From assembly GCF_004168255.1 (NCBI RefSeq), contig NZ_SEWG01000001.1:372001-436000 (forward strand): DNA of 64,000 nucleotides, in the 5' to 3' direction. Made by a program: the position numbers and the translations under genes. A model generated the notes under the pieces. It saw nothing but the letters and a program-made list of their open reading frames with translations. It did no database searches and was not told the DNA's origin. Below, in pieces: positions 54,386 through 62,586 of this stretch; position 1 is the first letter of the stretch; each line of letters begins with the position of its first letter. This DNA is from Mucilaginibacter terrigena (GTDB lineage Bacteria; Bacteroidota; Bacteroidia; Sphingobacteriales; Sphingobacteriaceae).

Positions 54386-55193
54386 TTTTATGTATGTATT
54401 GTGAAGCGGCCGATTGCGGCCGCATTAAGGTTTTTATTTGTGCCCAGGGCAGCAGCAACTCGGTTTGGCCCGCCGCGTAAGGCTTAATTTCGTACTGGTT
54501 ATAAACAAAACGGATGCCCGCCGGGGTTATGGAGTAATTATCGTTCAGCGCGAATTTATTATCCTTAAAAAAGTAATCGCGCGCCAGCGATGAGGTGTCA
54601 GTTAGTTTTTCATCCTTGCGGAAGATCTTTTCGGCGATCTTGCTTAGCTGGGGTTGATAACCATTTGTAAAAATATCATCCAGTGTCACATTCTTATTGG
54701 TTTTGCCATCCCAGTTTATAAAGCCGGTAAAGCTTGCGCCATGTGCGCCACCCTGAAACGTATAACCGCCATATTCCAGCGCGATCAAAGCCGAATCCTG
54801 GCCTATCACCTTAGCGTAAGTATCAAGTGTAAAAAACATTTCGGTCCGTGGGTCGTCCTCCTTAAAATCGGTGTACGACTTAAGGAAGTCTGCTGCCATA
54901 TTTTTCAGGCTGGTATCGGGCTTGCTATCGTCCATAATAAACATCCTGATCAGCTTATTTTTTACAGTGTCATTCAATACCGCCTTATCCTTAAACTGCG
55001 GATAGGTTATTTTAACTATGGTGCATGCGCTATCGGCCTTGTTGCCGCAATCGGCAGCACGCTCGTAAATTTTTTGGTAGGTGTAAGCCACCGTATCTGT
55101 AAAAACAGCGTTTGGCTCTTTTTTGGCCGGGGCGCCCCACTCGCATGAACTTAATGCCAGCACGGCTAACAGCAGGATGGAAGTAATTTTCAT
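54372..55193 (-). CDS. RsiV-like lipoprotein (DUF3298/DUF4163)
   Basis: A 273-residue lipoprotein; the lipobox is ALSSC (Cys17). EYGGYTFQGGAHGASFTGFINW near residue 140 is the characteristic GGAHG block of the DUF4163/DUF3298 family, named after the RsiV lysozyme-binding anti-sigma factor. The C-terminal FALNDNYSITPAGIRFVYNQYEI is the DUF3298 half. No sigma factor is adjacent and there is no cytoplasmic anti-sigma part, so it is more likely a periplasmic binding protein. Its stop overlaps the aspartate kinase start. Confidence 0.85.
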   Translation of the reverse strand: MKITSILLLAVLALSSCEWGAPAKKEPNAVFTDTVAYTYQKIYERAADCGNKADSACTIVKITYPQFKDKAVLNDTVKNKLIRMFIMDDSKPDTSLKNMAADFLKSYTDFKEDDPRTEMFFTLDTYAKVIGQDSALIALEYGGYTFQGGAHGASFTGFINWDGKTNKNVTLDDIFTNGYQPQLSKIAEKIFRKDEKLTDTSSLARDYFFKDNKFALNDNYSITPAGIRFVYNQYEIKPYAAGQTELLLPWAQIKTLMRPQSAASQYIHKNAGI

Positions 55194-55196
55194 AAG

Positions 55197-55721
55197 CTAT
55201 AAATTTGCTATCTGCTCTTTCGATAGCGATGCGTTTAACCAACCTGCTTCAATGTTCGCGCCATATTTTTGGTAAAACTTAATGGCGGGCTCGTTCCAGT
55301 CAAGCACCTGCCAAACCATACCGCTGAAGCCAAGCTCGCGTACTTCCTCAAACAGCCTGTCGAACAGCATCTTACCAATGCCTTTGCCACGATATTCTTC
55401 GGTCACGATCAGGTCCTCCAGGTACAAACGACTGCCTTTCCAGGTAGAGTAGCGGATATAGTACAATGCAAAAGCAACAATTTTACCATCGGCTTCGGTT
55501 ACAAAAGCCTTCCAAACGGGTTTGTCGCCAAAGCCTGTATCTTCAAATTCTTTAAGCGTTACGGTTACCTCTTGGGGCGCGCGTTCAAATAAAGCCAGTT
55601 CGTGCACCAGTTCCAGCAAGCGCGGGCAATCGGCCTTAACGGCTACGCGGATATTTAGCCCCAGCCCCCCAGCCCTCTGACGGGGGAGTTCTTGATTAGC
55701 AGACTTTGTATTATCACTCAT
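55197..55721 (-). CDS. GNAT acetyltransferase with repeat-encoded N-terminal extension
   Basis: A 174-residue GCN5-type acetyltransferase like the diamine (spermidine/thialysine) acetyltransferases. IRVAVKADCPRLLELVHELA starts the fold. LEDLIVTEEYRGKGIGKMLF is the acetyl-CoA loop near residue 110. MVWQVLDWNEPAIKFYQKYG is the substrate-side motif. Relatives usually begin close to IRVAV. Here about 23 extra residues (MSDNTKSANQELPRQRAGGL and on) precede it, and most are encoded by a dispersed G/C-run repeat. No ATG exists between the repeat and the fold, so the extension is probably translated. Confidence 0.9.
   Translation of the reverse strand: MSDNTKSANQELPRQRAGGLGLNIRVAVKADCPRLLELVHELALFERAPQEVTVTLKEFEDTGFGDKPVWKAFVTEADGKIVAFALYYIRYSTWKGSRLYLEDLIVTEEYRGKGIGKMLFDRLFEEVRELGFSGMVWQVLDWNEPAIKFYQKYGANIEAGWLNASLSKEQIANL
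55664..55692. repeat. G/C-run repeat inside the acetyltransferase gene
   Basis: GCCCCCCAGCCC at 55664-55675 is identical to the left arm of the repeat at 15857, followed by TCTGACGGGGGAG in place of CCTAAAGGGGGAG. It is read in frame as part of the N-terminus on the minus strand. Confidence 0.75.
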
Positions 55722-55766
55722 ATATTCTGTTAATTCTTTAATTCTAAAAATTCGGGTTCAACACAA

Positions 55767-56456
55767 TTAATTATTTTTCCAGTGCTTAACCACACGGCCA
55801 CCAAAAATGGTACTGCCCAGGCGTACCATATTGCTGCCCTGTTCAATGGCTACTTTATAATCGGCAGACATGCCCATCGATAGCGTATCAAAAGATTCCT
55901 GCTTGCGGAAAAAGCTAACTTTTATGCCGTCGAAAAAGGTTTTAAGCTCGTAATATTCTTCTTTTATTTGCTTTTCTGCATCGGTATTGGTGGCAATACC
56001 CATCAATCCGCGGATGCGTACATTTTTTAAAGCAGCATATTCTTCACTTCGCAGCAGTTCGATCGCTTCGTCGAAACCCAGGCCGAATTTGGTTTCTTCA
56101 TCGGCAATGTAGATTTGCAGCAGGCAATCAATAACCCGGTTGTTTTTTGCGGCGTGCTTATTTATTTCCTGCAAAAGCTTAATGCTGTCAACAGATTGTA
56201 TCATGCTGATAAAAGGGGCAATATATTTAACCTTATTGGTTTGCAGGTGGCCTATCAGGTGCCACTCAATATCTTTTGGTAATTGTTCCTGTTTTTCAAC
56301 CAGTTCCTGCACAGTGTTTTCGCCAAATAAACGCTGCCCGGCATCGTATGCTTGCTGCAGGTCGGCCGCCGGTTTTGTTTTAGATACAGCCAGCAGGGCA
56401 ACATTTATTTCCCCGGTTTCCTTTTTTAAACTTTTAATATTATCGGCTATGCTCAT
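55767..56456 (-). CDS. YggS-family pyridoxal-phosphate homeostasis protein
   Basis: A 229-residue PLP-binding protein of the PLPBP/YggS family, which buffers vitamin B6 and affects amino-acid pools. LLAVSKTKPAADLQQAY near residue 20 carries the PLP Lys. RLFGENTVQELVEKQEQLP and WHLIGHLQTNKVKYI follow, and LSMGMSADYKVAIEQGSNMVRLG closes the barrel. It is divergent from the DUF4296 gene with a 41-base gap between coding starts. Confidence 0.93.
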   Translation of the reverse strand: MSIADNIKSLKKETGEINVALLAVSKTKPAADLQQAYDAGQRLFGENTVQELVEKQEQLPKDIEWHLIGHLQTNKVKYIAPFISMIQSVDSIKLLQEINKHAAKNNRVIDCLLQIYIADEETKFGLGFDEAIELLRSEEYAALKNVRIRGLMGIATNTDAEKQIKEEYYELKTFFDGIKVSFFRKQESFDTLSMGMSADYKVAIEQGSNMVRLGSTIFGGRVVKHWKNN

Positions 56457-56497
56457 TTATCGTAATTTTGCGTTATATAACGCCGCTAAATTACAGA

Positions 56498-56956
56498 ATG
56501 CAAAAATATATAAGCTTGTTTTTTTCAGTATTGCTTTGCTTAACCGCCTGCCAAAGCAATAACGATATACCCGAAGGAGTAATAAAGGAGAAGGAAATGA
56601 TAAGCCTGCTTACCGATATACACCTTACCGATGGCGAGTTATACGTTATACCGCAAATACCGGATAGCATGTACAAATATGGCAGCGCCAGGTACCAAAA
56701 GCTATTTAAAAGGCATAATACTACCGATGCCATATATAAAAAAAGCCTTAAATATTACACCACAAAGCCCCAGCAGTTGCAGGATATGTACACTAAAATT
56801 GATGCGATAATAAAAGCCAAATTAGATTCGACAACCAAAGCTGCACGAAACGAAAAACCGGTTACCGCGCCTGTCAACGACTCCGTACCTGCCAGCCGGG
56901 TAAGCCCGTCGCCACGGGGTAAGCTTGGTAACCGGCCTTTAAAAAATATCAGATAA
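56498..56956 (+). CDS. DUF4296 lipoprotein
   Basis: A 152-residue lipoprotein; I start at ATG 56498 (MQKYISLFFS) because the signal peptide begins there, with lipobox CLTAC (Cys16). PEGVIKEKEMISLLTDIHLT is the DUF4296 signature, followed by a helical middle (YKKSLKYYTTKPQQLQDMY) and a low-complexity tail rich in Lys, Pro and Val. The TAATTTTG sequence at 56463-56470 is a good -7 box. Its last base overlaps the mutS2 start (TAATG), so the two are coupled. Function unknown. Confidence 0.82.
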   Translation: MQKYISLFFSVLLCLTACQSNNDIPEGVIKEKEMISLLTDIHLTDGELYVIPQIPDSMYKYGSARYQKLFKRHNTTDAIYKKSLKYYTTKPQQLQDMYTKIDAIIKAKLDSTTKAARNEKPVTAPVNDSVPASRVSPSPRGKLGNRPLKNIR

Positions 56957-59319
56957 TGCTATATCCCCTAAATAGCGCCGATAAGCTTGGATTTACCGAA
57001 GTAAAGCAACTGATAAAAGCCCACTGCCTTAGTGTTATGGGCCAGGAGATGGTTGATAAGATCCAGGTGATGAGCAATTACGATCTGATAGCCAAATTCC
57101 TGAACCAGGCCAACGAGTTTAAGAACATTCTTCAAAATGATGCCGCGCTGCCCATCAATAACTTTTACGATATTAAATCGCTGGCCAATAAGGCCCGTAT
57201 CGAGGGTTCGTTTTTGTCGGAAGAGGAGTTTTTCCAGGTGCAGGCATCGTTAACCACCGTATTTGCAGTAATAGCTTATTTTAACGAGCGTACCGGTGTT
57301 TACCCAAACCTGGAGGCCCTGTTTGAACATTTGCCGATAGAGAAGGCCATCCTGAAAAAGATAGATATGGTTATCGACCCGAAAGGAAAGATCCGCCACA
57401 ATGCATCGCGCGAGCTGATGGAAATTACATCGGGCATAGCCAAAGCCGAGCAGGAAGCCCGCAAAAAGATAGACCAGATATTTAAAACCGCCACCGGCAA
57501 TGGCTGGACGGCCGATGGTTCGCTTACCGTGCGCGATGGCCGCATTTGTATCCCACTGCTTGCCGAAAATAAACGAAAGCTTAAAGGTTTTATCCATGAC
57601 GAATCGGCATCGGGCCAAACCGTTTATATGGAGCCGGAAGAAGTTTTTTCGCTCAATAACCGCATCCGCGACCTGGAGTTTGACCGCCGCCGCGAGATCA
57701 TTAAGATTTTAACCGCCTTAACCGACGAACTAAGGCCCTATGTGCCGCTTTTACTCTCGTATCACGGCTTGCTTACCAAGCTTGATTTTGTGCGTGCCAA
57801 GGCCCTGTTTGCTATGGATATCGATGCCGAAATGCCGAAGGTGGTTAACGAGGCACGGTTAAGGCTGCTGAACGCACGCCACCCCTTGCTGTTCCTCAGT
57901 TTTAAAAAGGACCATAAAACCGTGGTGCCGCTTAATGTGGCAATTGATGAAGGCACACGCGTAATTGTGGTATCGGGCCCCAACGCGGGTGGTAAATCGG
58001 TTTGTATGAAAACCGTTGGGCTGCTGCAAATGATGGTGCAGGCAGGCTTGTTGATACCCGCCAGCGCCGATAGCGTGGTAGGGGTGTTCAGGCAGGTTTT
58101 TGTTGATATAGGCGATGACCAGTCGATAGAAAGTGACCTGAGCACCTATAGCGCGCACCTGTCAAAAATGAAGAAGTTTGTGGAAGATGCCAACGGCAAA
58201 ACCCTGATCCTGATAGATGAGTTTGGTACCGGTACCGACCCTCAGTTTGGCGGCCCCATTGCCGAAGCCGTACTGGAAGCCCTGAACCATAAAAAGGTGC
58301 GAGGCATGGTTACCACGCACTACTCTAACCTGAAAATATTTGCCAGCCATACAGAGGGGATCGAAAATGCTTCGATGTTGTTTAACAATACCGAAATGCT
58401 GCCCATGTATCGGCTGGAAGTTGGCAAGCCGGGCAGTTCGTACGCTTTTGAGATAGCCCAAAAGATAGGCCTGCCGCAAAATGTGCTAAACCTGGCCAAA
58501 AACAAAATAAGCAGTGGCCAGAAAAAGGTAGACAGCCTGCTGGTTGACCTGGAGCGCGAGAAGAAGGAAATATTTGATACCAGGCTAAAGCTGGATCAGC
58601 AACAGCGCCGTGTAAACACCCTGCTGGCCGAGAACGAGGAACTGAAAAGCTTTTTAGACGAGAACCGCAAAGCCCTGCTTAAAGAGGCCAAACAGGAAGC
58701 TAAAAACATTATCCTGAACGCCAACAAGCTGGTAGAAAACACCATTGCCGAAATTAAAAGCAGCAATGCCGATAAGGAGATCACTAAAACACTGCGCGAT
58801 AACCTGAGCGCCGAGGTGCAGCGCAATACTGTTAAGCCCGATGTGGCAAAGCAAAAGCTCGCTGTTGACGAAGAGTTAAAACCCGGCGACTGGGTAAAGC
58901 TGATAGATGGCGATACCACGGGGCAGATCATCGAACTGATAAAGGATAACGTGGTAATTGCCATGGGCGAATTGCGCACCGTGGTAAAGAAGAAGAGGGT
59001 GGAGAAAGTTGCCAAATCCACCATACCAAAAGAGGTGAGGCGCAGCGGCATTAGCCATACCGGCGATATAGCAAACTTTAGTCCGGAGATTGATGTGCGA
59101 GGCATGCGTACCGAAGATGCTTTATTCGCGATAGAAAAATTGTTCGACCGCGCGTTGATGATGGGCTTCGGCACCCTGAAGGTATTACACGGTAAGGGCG
59201 ATGGTATATTGCGAAAGATGATACGCCAGTACCTGAAGAAATATGACCAGGTAGACCGCATGGAAGACGAACACCCCGACAGAGGCGGACAGGGCATTAC
59301 GTATGTTTATTTAAAATAG
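56956..59319 (+). CDS. mutS2: MutS2 endonuclease/ATPase
   Basis: A 787-residue MutS2 protein, linked to suppression of recombination and to rescue of collided ribosomes, not to mismatch repair. A MutS core (about 1-300) leads to the ATPase with GPNAGGKS near residue 341 and LILIDEFGTGTDP. A long coiled coil (about 510-650) follows. The C-terminal Smr domain (about 705-787) has IDVRGMRTEDALFAIEK and LHGKGDGILR, the nuclease signature. The start is fixed by overlap with the DUF4296 gene. Confidence 0.95.
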   Translation: MLYPLNSADKLGFTEVKQLIKAHCLSVMGQEMVDKIQVMSNYDLIAKFLNQANEFKNILQNDAALPINNFYDIKSLANKARIEGSFLSEEEFFQVQASLTTVFAVIAYFNERTGVYPNLEALFEHLPIEKAILKKIDMVIDPKGKIRHNASRELMEITSGIAKAEQEARKKIDQIFKTATGNGWTADGSLTVRDGRICIPLLAENKRKLKGFIHDESASGQTVYMEPEEVFSLNNRIRDLEFDRRREIIKILTALTDELRPYVPLLLSYHGLLTKLDFVRAKALFAMDIDAEMPKVVNEARLRLLNARHPLLFLSFKKDHKTVVPLNVAIDEGTRVIVVSGPNAGGKSVCMKTVGLLQMMVQAGLLIPASADSVVGVFRQVFVDIGDDQSIESDLSTYSAHLSKMKKFVEDANGKTLILIDEFGTGTDPQFGGPIAEAVLEALNHKKVRGMVTTHYSNLKIFASHTEGIENASMLFNNTEMLPMYRLEVGKPGSSYAFEIAQKIGLPQNVLNLAKNKISSGQKKVDSLLVDLEREKKEIFDTRLKLDQQQRRVNTLLAENEELKSFLDENRKALLKEAKQEAKNIILNANKLVENTIAEIKSSNADKEITKTLRDNLSAEVQRNTVKPDVAKQKLAVDEELKPGDWVKLIDGDTTGQIIELIKDNVVIAMGELRTVVKKKRVEKVAKSTIPKEVRRSGISHTGDIANFSPEIDVRGMRTEDALFAIEKLFDRALMMGFGTLKVLHGKGDGILRKMIRQYLKKYDQVDRMEDEHPDRGGQGITYVYLK

Positions 59320-59346
59320 GCAGCGATAAAAAGCAGGGGCAAGTGC

Positions 59347-59462
59347 GATCCGATAGCTATCGGATCCCTCCCAACGGGAGGGTGTAGGGAGGGGTTTAAC
59401 GAAGCGATATGCAGCGCTTACCCCCTCCCTTGCACCGCAAAGCCCCGCACCCTTAAGAGAGG
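59347..59462. repeat. Composite intergenic repeat with 20-bp palindrome
   Basis: 59347-59366 (GATCCGATAGCTATCGGATC) is a perfect 20-bp palindrome. It runs into CCCTCCCAACGGGAGGGTGT (59365-59384), whose inverted, diverged counterpart lies at about 59420-59462 (ACCCCCTCCCTTGCACCG onward). It fills the gap between mutS2 and the esterase gene. Confidence 0.6.
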
Positions 59463-59490
59463 GAATTGAGACTTTTAACACAAAATTACA

Positions 59491-60552
59491 ATGAAACGCA
59501 TACTATTATCCCTGTTTTTAGCTTTTGCCGTTGCGGGTTGCCGGGCCCAAACTCTTGTAAACTTTAACAACCCCAGGATCCATTACATGGGGCGTATACC
59601 TATGCGGGATAGTACCGCCGAACTTTCATGGACGGCAGCATCGGTCATCATCAACTTTAACGGAACGGCTGTAAAAGCTACCATGAACGACGAAAATGGC
59701 CAAAATTATTATAACGTTGTGGTTGATGGTAAAGTAACTAAGGTGCTGCGTTTGGATAAGGGCAAAAAAGAATACGAACTGATAGCCGGCCTGCCCAAAG
59801 GCAACCACAGGCTGCAGCTGTTTAAGCGCAGCGAATACGATTGGGGCCGCACCTGGTTTTACGGGCTAAATATCAACGGCAGCTTGCTTGCCCCGCCAAC
59901 TTTTAAGCATAAAATAGAATACTACGGCAACTCTATTACCTGCGGCATGGCTAATGAGGATACAACCGGCCAGGACAGGGGCGATAGCGATTACGAAAAC
60001 GGCTATGCCAGTTATGCCAACCTAACCGCAAGGCATTTTGATGCGGATTTTAGTTCCATCTCAAAAAGCGGGATAGGGATAGTGATCAGTTGGTTTGATT
60101 ATGTGATGCCCGATATTTACGACCAGGCTTACGCCCATGATAAAGCAAAATGGGATTTCTCGAAATTTTCGCCGGAACTGGTTATAGTTAACCTTTTTCA
60201 AAACGACTCGTGGCTAACAAAAAACAAGGACTATCCAGAGTTTAAAAGGCTTTTTGGTACTACCCCGCCAACGCCCGAATATATTATCAGCCACTACCGC
60301 GATTTTATAAAAAACATCAGGGCCAAATATCCAAAGGCTAAGATACTTTGCGCTTTAGGTTCGATGGATGCCACCAGGGAAGGCTCAGAATGGCCGGGGT
60401 ATATTCAAAAGGCCGTTGCCGGCTTACATGATAAAGAGATCTATACGCACTTTTTCCCGTATAAAAATACGCCGGGCCACCCCAGCGTTAAAGAACACCA
60501 GGATATGGCCGACGACCTGATAGCGTATATTACCAAGACGTTTAAGTGGTAA
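59491..60552 (+). CDS. SGNH/GDSL esterase (carbohydrate esterase 2-like)
   Basis: A 353-residue exported esterase. The N-terminal signal ends AVAGC, a possible lipobox. The jelly-roll domain (about 25-145) has FNGTAVKATMNDENGQNYYN, as in CE2 acetyl esterases. The SGNH domain begins YYGNSITCGMAN with the catalytic Ser. VIVNLFQNDSW supplies the Asn block, and GHPSVKEHQ the C-terminal His. These enzymes remove acetyl groups from polysaccharides. It is a single gene between two repeat-rich gaps. Confidence 0.88.
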   Translation: MKRILLSLFLAFAVAGCRAQTLVNFNNPRIHYMGRIPMRDSTAELSWTAASVIINFNGTAVKATMNDENGQNYYNVVVDGKVTKVLRLDKGKKEYELIAGLPKGNHRLQLFKRSEYDWGRTWFYGLNINGSLLAPPTFKHKIEYYGNSITCGMANEDTTGQDRGDSDYENGYASYANLTARHFDADFSSISKSGIGIVISWFDYVMPDIYDQAYAHDKAKWDFSKFSPELVIVNLFQNDSWLTKNKDYPEFKRLFGTTPPTPEYIISHYRDFIKNIRAKYPKAKILCALGSMDATREGSEWPGYIQKAVAGLHDKEIYTHFFPYKNTPGHPSVKEHQDMADDLIAYITKTFKW

Positions 60553-60559
60553 CCCCACC

Positions 60560-60676
60560 TTGTCATCCTGTCCAAAGGACTCCCTCGGAGAGCGATAGCG
60601 AAGGATCTATTAACGAGCTTTGCATATCGAACATGCGTGTCGGCGAATAGATGCTTCACCATGTTCAGCATGACAA
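60560..60676. repeat. TTGTCATCC...CATGACAA repeat, copy B
   Basis: Ends are TTGTCAT and ATGACAA. The interior shares GAGCGATAGCGAAGGATC and GTCGGCGAATAGATGCTTCA with copy C at 60788. Confidence 0.75.
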
Positions 60677-60696
60677 AGTGGAAAATTAATCGTCCC

Positions 60697-60724
60697 CGCA
60701 GGGTCTTCGGAACGAGACCCTGCG
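60697..60724. repeat. CGCAGGGTC hairpin, copy 2
   Basis: CGCAGGGTC (60697-60705) and GACCCTGCG (60716-60724) are perfect inverted arms around a TTCGGAACGA loop. Confidence 0.75.
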
Positions 60725-60740
60725 CCCGCATGCAAAACAA

Positions 60741-60768
60741 CGCAGGGTCCACGATGTGAGACCCTGCG
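60741..60768. repeat. CGCAGGGTC hairpin, copy 3
   Basis: CGCAGGGTC (60741-60749) and GACCCTGCG (60760-60768) are perfect arms around CACGATGTGA, nearly the same loop as copy 1 at 8115. Confidence 0.75.
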
Positions 60769-60787
60769 ACGACATGAATTCTTAACC

Positions 60788-60884
60788 TTGTCATCCTGAG
60801 CGATAGCGAAGGATCTATTAGCGAACAGTGTCTATCGAATTTGCATGTCGGCGAATAGATGCTTCACTACGTTCAGCATGACAA
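60788..60884. repeat. TTGTCATCC...CATGACAA repeat, copy C
   Basis: Same ends and interior words as copy B, in the same orientation; the middle 20 bases differ and this copy lacks a 20-base stretch after TCCTG. Confidence 0.75.
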
Positions 60885-60894
60885 AGTTGAAAAT

Positions 60895-61434
60895 TTACTC
60901 CCCAACTTTCTGCTGATCCGGCGTTTCATTTGGGCCGGGGATATTCACATCATCATTGCCATCGGCAGTGCCTTCCTGGTAACTTTGCTGCGATTGGTTG
61001 CGGTTGTCCTCCGTATCGTTATTGCTTTCATTAGTTCCATATTTGGCAGGCGCGGCGTTCTCACTATCCGATTGCCCTGTTGGTGCGGCACCTGTCGATT
61101 CCGTATAGTTCGACTGCCCTAACTGGTTAGGGTCTTTAAAATTATTGTTTTCGGGGTGTTCTTCAGATGGTTCGGTACGGCTAAAATATCCATTATTATC
61201 ACCCGCGTTTTGCGATGGATTGTTTTTGTCGTCGCCCGATGGTGTATTGCTGTTTTCGCCAAAGCTTTGCCCGCCTTCGCCGTTACCTTCCATGCCGGGC
61301 TCGTTTCCACTTTTCTCTTCACTGCCAAACATAAATGCAGTACGTCGCAGGTCTTTTTCCTCTAAATTATCGTCGTCTTTTACTTCGTAAGCGGTTGGTT
61401 TGTTTTGCTCTTCGTTGTCGTTATATGTTGCCAT
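60895..61434 (-). CDS. Disordered acidic/polar protein, 179 residues
   Basis: A hydrophilic protein rich in Asn, Asp, Glu, Gly, Ser and Pro, with no signal peptide, membrane segment or Cys. The only ordered-looking part is the N-terminal LEEKDLRRTAFMFGSEEK. The rest (GEGGQSFGENSNTPSGDDK and similar) is low complexity. I do not recognise a family. The composition resembles stress-induced, desiccation-type hydrophilins. It stands alone between a repeat cluster downstream and an inverted-repeat element upstream. Confidence 0.7.
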   Translation of the reverse strand: MATYNDNEEQNKPTAYEVKDDDNLEEKDLRRTAFMFGSEEKSGNEPGMEGNGEGGQSFGENSNTPSGDDKNNPSQNAGDNNGYFSRTEPSEEHPENNNFKDPNQLGQSNYTESTGAAPTGQSDSENAAPAKYGTNESNNDTEDNRNQSQQSYQEGTADGNDDVNIPGPNETPDQQKVGE

Positions 61435-61590
61435 GATGTTTGTAGATTGATATATATTGATAAAGGATCGGGTTATGTATTTGTTTGCTTTTTTTAATTG
61501 GAAGTTAAATGACTTGTAAACTTTATTCAGGACGGATTGGGCCTTAAAGTGCTCTGTAAATCCGAAATCGTAATTCTAAAATCTAAAATC

Positions 61591-61792
61591 AGGGGGTGTC
61601 CCATTCTGTCCCATTCAGAAACAAGTGGGACACCTTGGTAAAAAATCATAAAATATTAATTTACAGATATTTAATATTAATATAGTGAAGTTTTAGTTGA
61701 GGTAAAATTCAATTTATAAAAATTGCAATTAATTGATTATTAACGAATTATATAAGTGTCCCGTATAGTGTAATATTTAGTGGGACACCCCG
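61591..61792. mobile_element. MITE-like element with GGGGTGTCCCA inverted ends
   Basis: Ends are AGGGGGTGTCCCAT (61591-61604) and GTGGGACACCCCG (61780-61792), inverted over 11 bases (GGGGTGTCCCA). Both sides are flanked by AAAATC (61585-61590 and 61793-61798), as a target-site duplication would be. Inner inverted copies (61624-61634 and 61756-61762) let each end fold into a hairpin. The left end also has a perfect tandem TGTCCCATTC (61597-61606, 61607-61616). The interior is very AT-rich and codes for nothing. Confidence 0.5.
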
Positions 61793-61849
61793 AAAATCCT
61801 ATGGGTGAAATATTATGCGTGCATAGTATCAGGCTTCGATCAAAATGCC

Positions 61850-61857
61850 TAATTTTA
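61850..61857 (+). promoter_or_regulatory. -7 box of scoA
   Basis: TAATTTTA is close to TAnnTTTG and ends 19 bases before the scoA ATG. No -33 box is convincing. Confidence 0.4.
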
Positions 61858-61876
61858 CCGCAACCAATTATACAAC

Positions 61877-62581
61877 ATGAACAAAGTAGTAAGCGGGGCC
61901 GACGAGGCCATACGCGATATAGAAGACGGCATGACCCTGATGGTAGGCGGGTTTGGCATGTGCGGCCTGCCCGAAAAAAGCATACTGGCCCTTGTAAAAA
62001 AAGGTGTAAAAAACCTTACTTGTATCTCAAACAACGCGGGGGTGGATGATTTTGGCATTGGTTTACTGCTGCACCAGCACCAGGTAAAAAAAATGATCTC
62101 CTCATATGTAGGCGAAAATGCGGTATTCGAGCGCCAGCTGCTGAGCGGCGAGTTGGAAGTGGAACTGATACCGCAAGGCACGCTTGCTACCCGCTGCATG
62201 GCAGCCGGTTATGGTATGCCGGCCATATTTACTCCCGCAGGTATAGGTACCGAAGTTGCCATAGGCAAAGAGGTACGAAATTTTAACGGTAAGGATTACC
62301 TGATGGAAATGGCGTTTGATGCCGATTTTGCCATCGTAAAAGCCTGGAAGGGCGACAGGCTGGGCAACCTGGTGTACCGTTCAACAGCCCGTAATTTTAA
62401 CCCGGTAATGGCCATGGCGGGCAGGATAACCATCGCCGAAGTAGAAGAACTGGTAGAACCCGGCGAACTGGACCCGGATAATATCCATACCCCCGGCATT
62501 TACGTGCACCGTATTTTCCAGGGAGAGGATTACGAAAAAAGAATAGAGCAGAGGACGGTAAGGAAACGCGAAGAAATATAA
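61877..62581 (+). CDS. scoA: 3-oxoacid CoA-transferase subunit A
   Basis: Subunit A (234 residues) of succinyl-CoA:3-oxoacid CoA-transferase, which moves CoA between succinate and acetoacetate in ketone-body or branched-chain catabolism. MVGGFGMCGLPEKSI at the N-terminus is the subunit signature, followed by NNAGVDDFGIG. GYGMPAIFTPAGIGTEVAIG and YRSTARNFNP come later. It is cytoplasmic and pairs with ScoB. The two genes are separated by an 87-bp palindromic repeat, unusual within a two-gene operon. Confidence 0.95.
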   Translation: MNKVVSGADEAIRDIEDGMTLMVGGFGMCGLPEKSILALVKKGVKNLTCISNNAGVDDFGIGLLLHQHQVKKMISSYVGENAVFERQLLSGELEVELIPQGTLATRCMAAGYGMPAIFTPAGIGTEVAIGKEVRNFNGKDYLMEMAFDADFAIVKAWKGDRLGNLVYRSTARNFNPVMAMAGRITIAEVEELVEPGELDPDNIHTPGIYVHRIFQGEDYEKRIEQRTVRKREEI

Positions 62582-62586
62582 ACACC

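Larger units (their letters stand above)
60553..60894. other. 342-bp gene-free stretch filled by four repeats
   Basis: Two direct copies of the TTGTCATCC...CATGACAA element (60560-60676 and 60788-60884) bracket two CGCAG hairpins (60697-60724, 60741-60768). No open frame here has gene-like features. Confidence 0.7.
61435..61876. other. 442-bp gene-free stretch upstream of scoA
   Basis: It holds the promoter of the disordered-protein gene, a 202-bp element with inverted ends (61591-61792), and the scoA promoter (61850-61857). No gene is seen. Confidence 0.6.

Noticed and set aside
58596..59297. 233-codon minus-strand frame within mutS2
   Set aside because: Antisense to the coiled coil and Smr domain of mutS2; its Ser/Phe-rich product is typical of a mirror frame.
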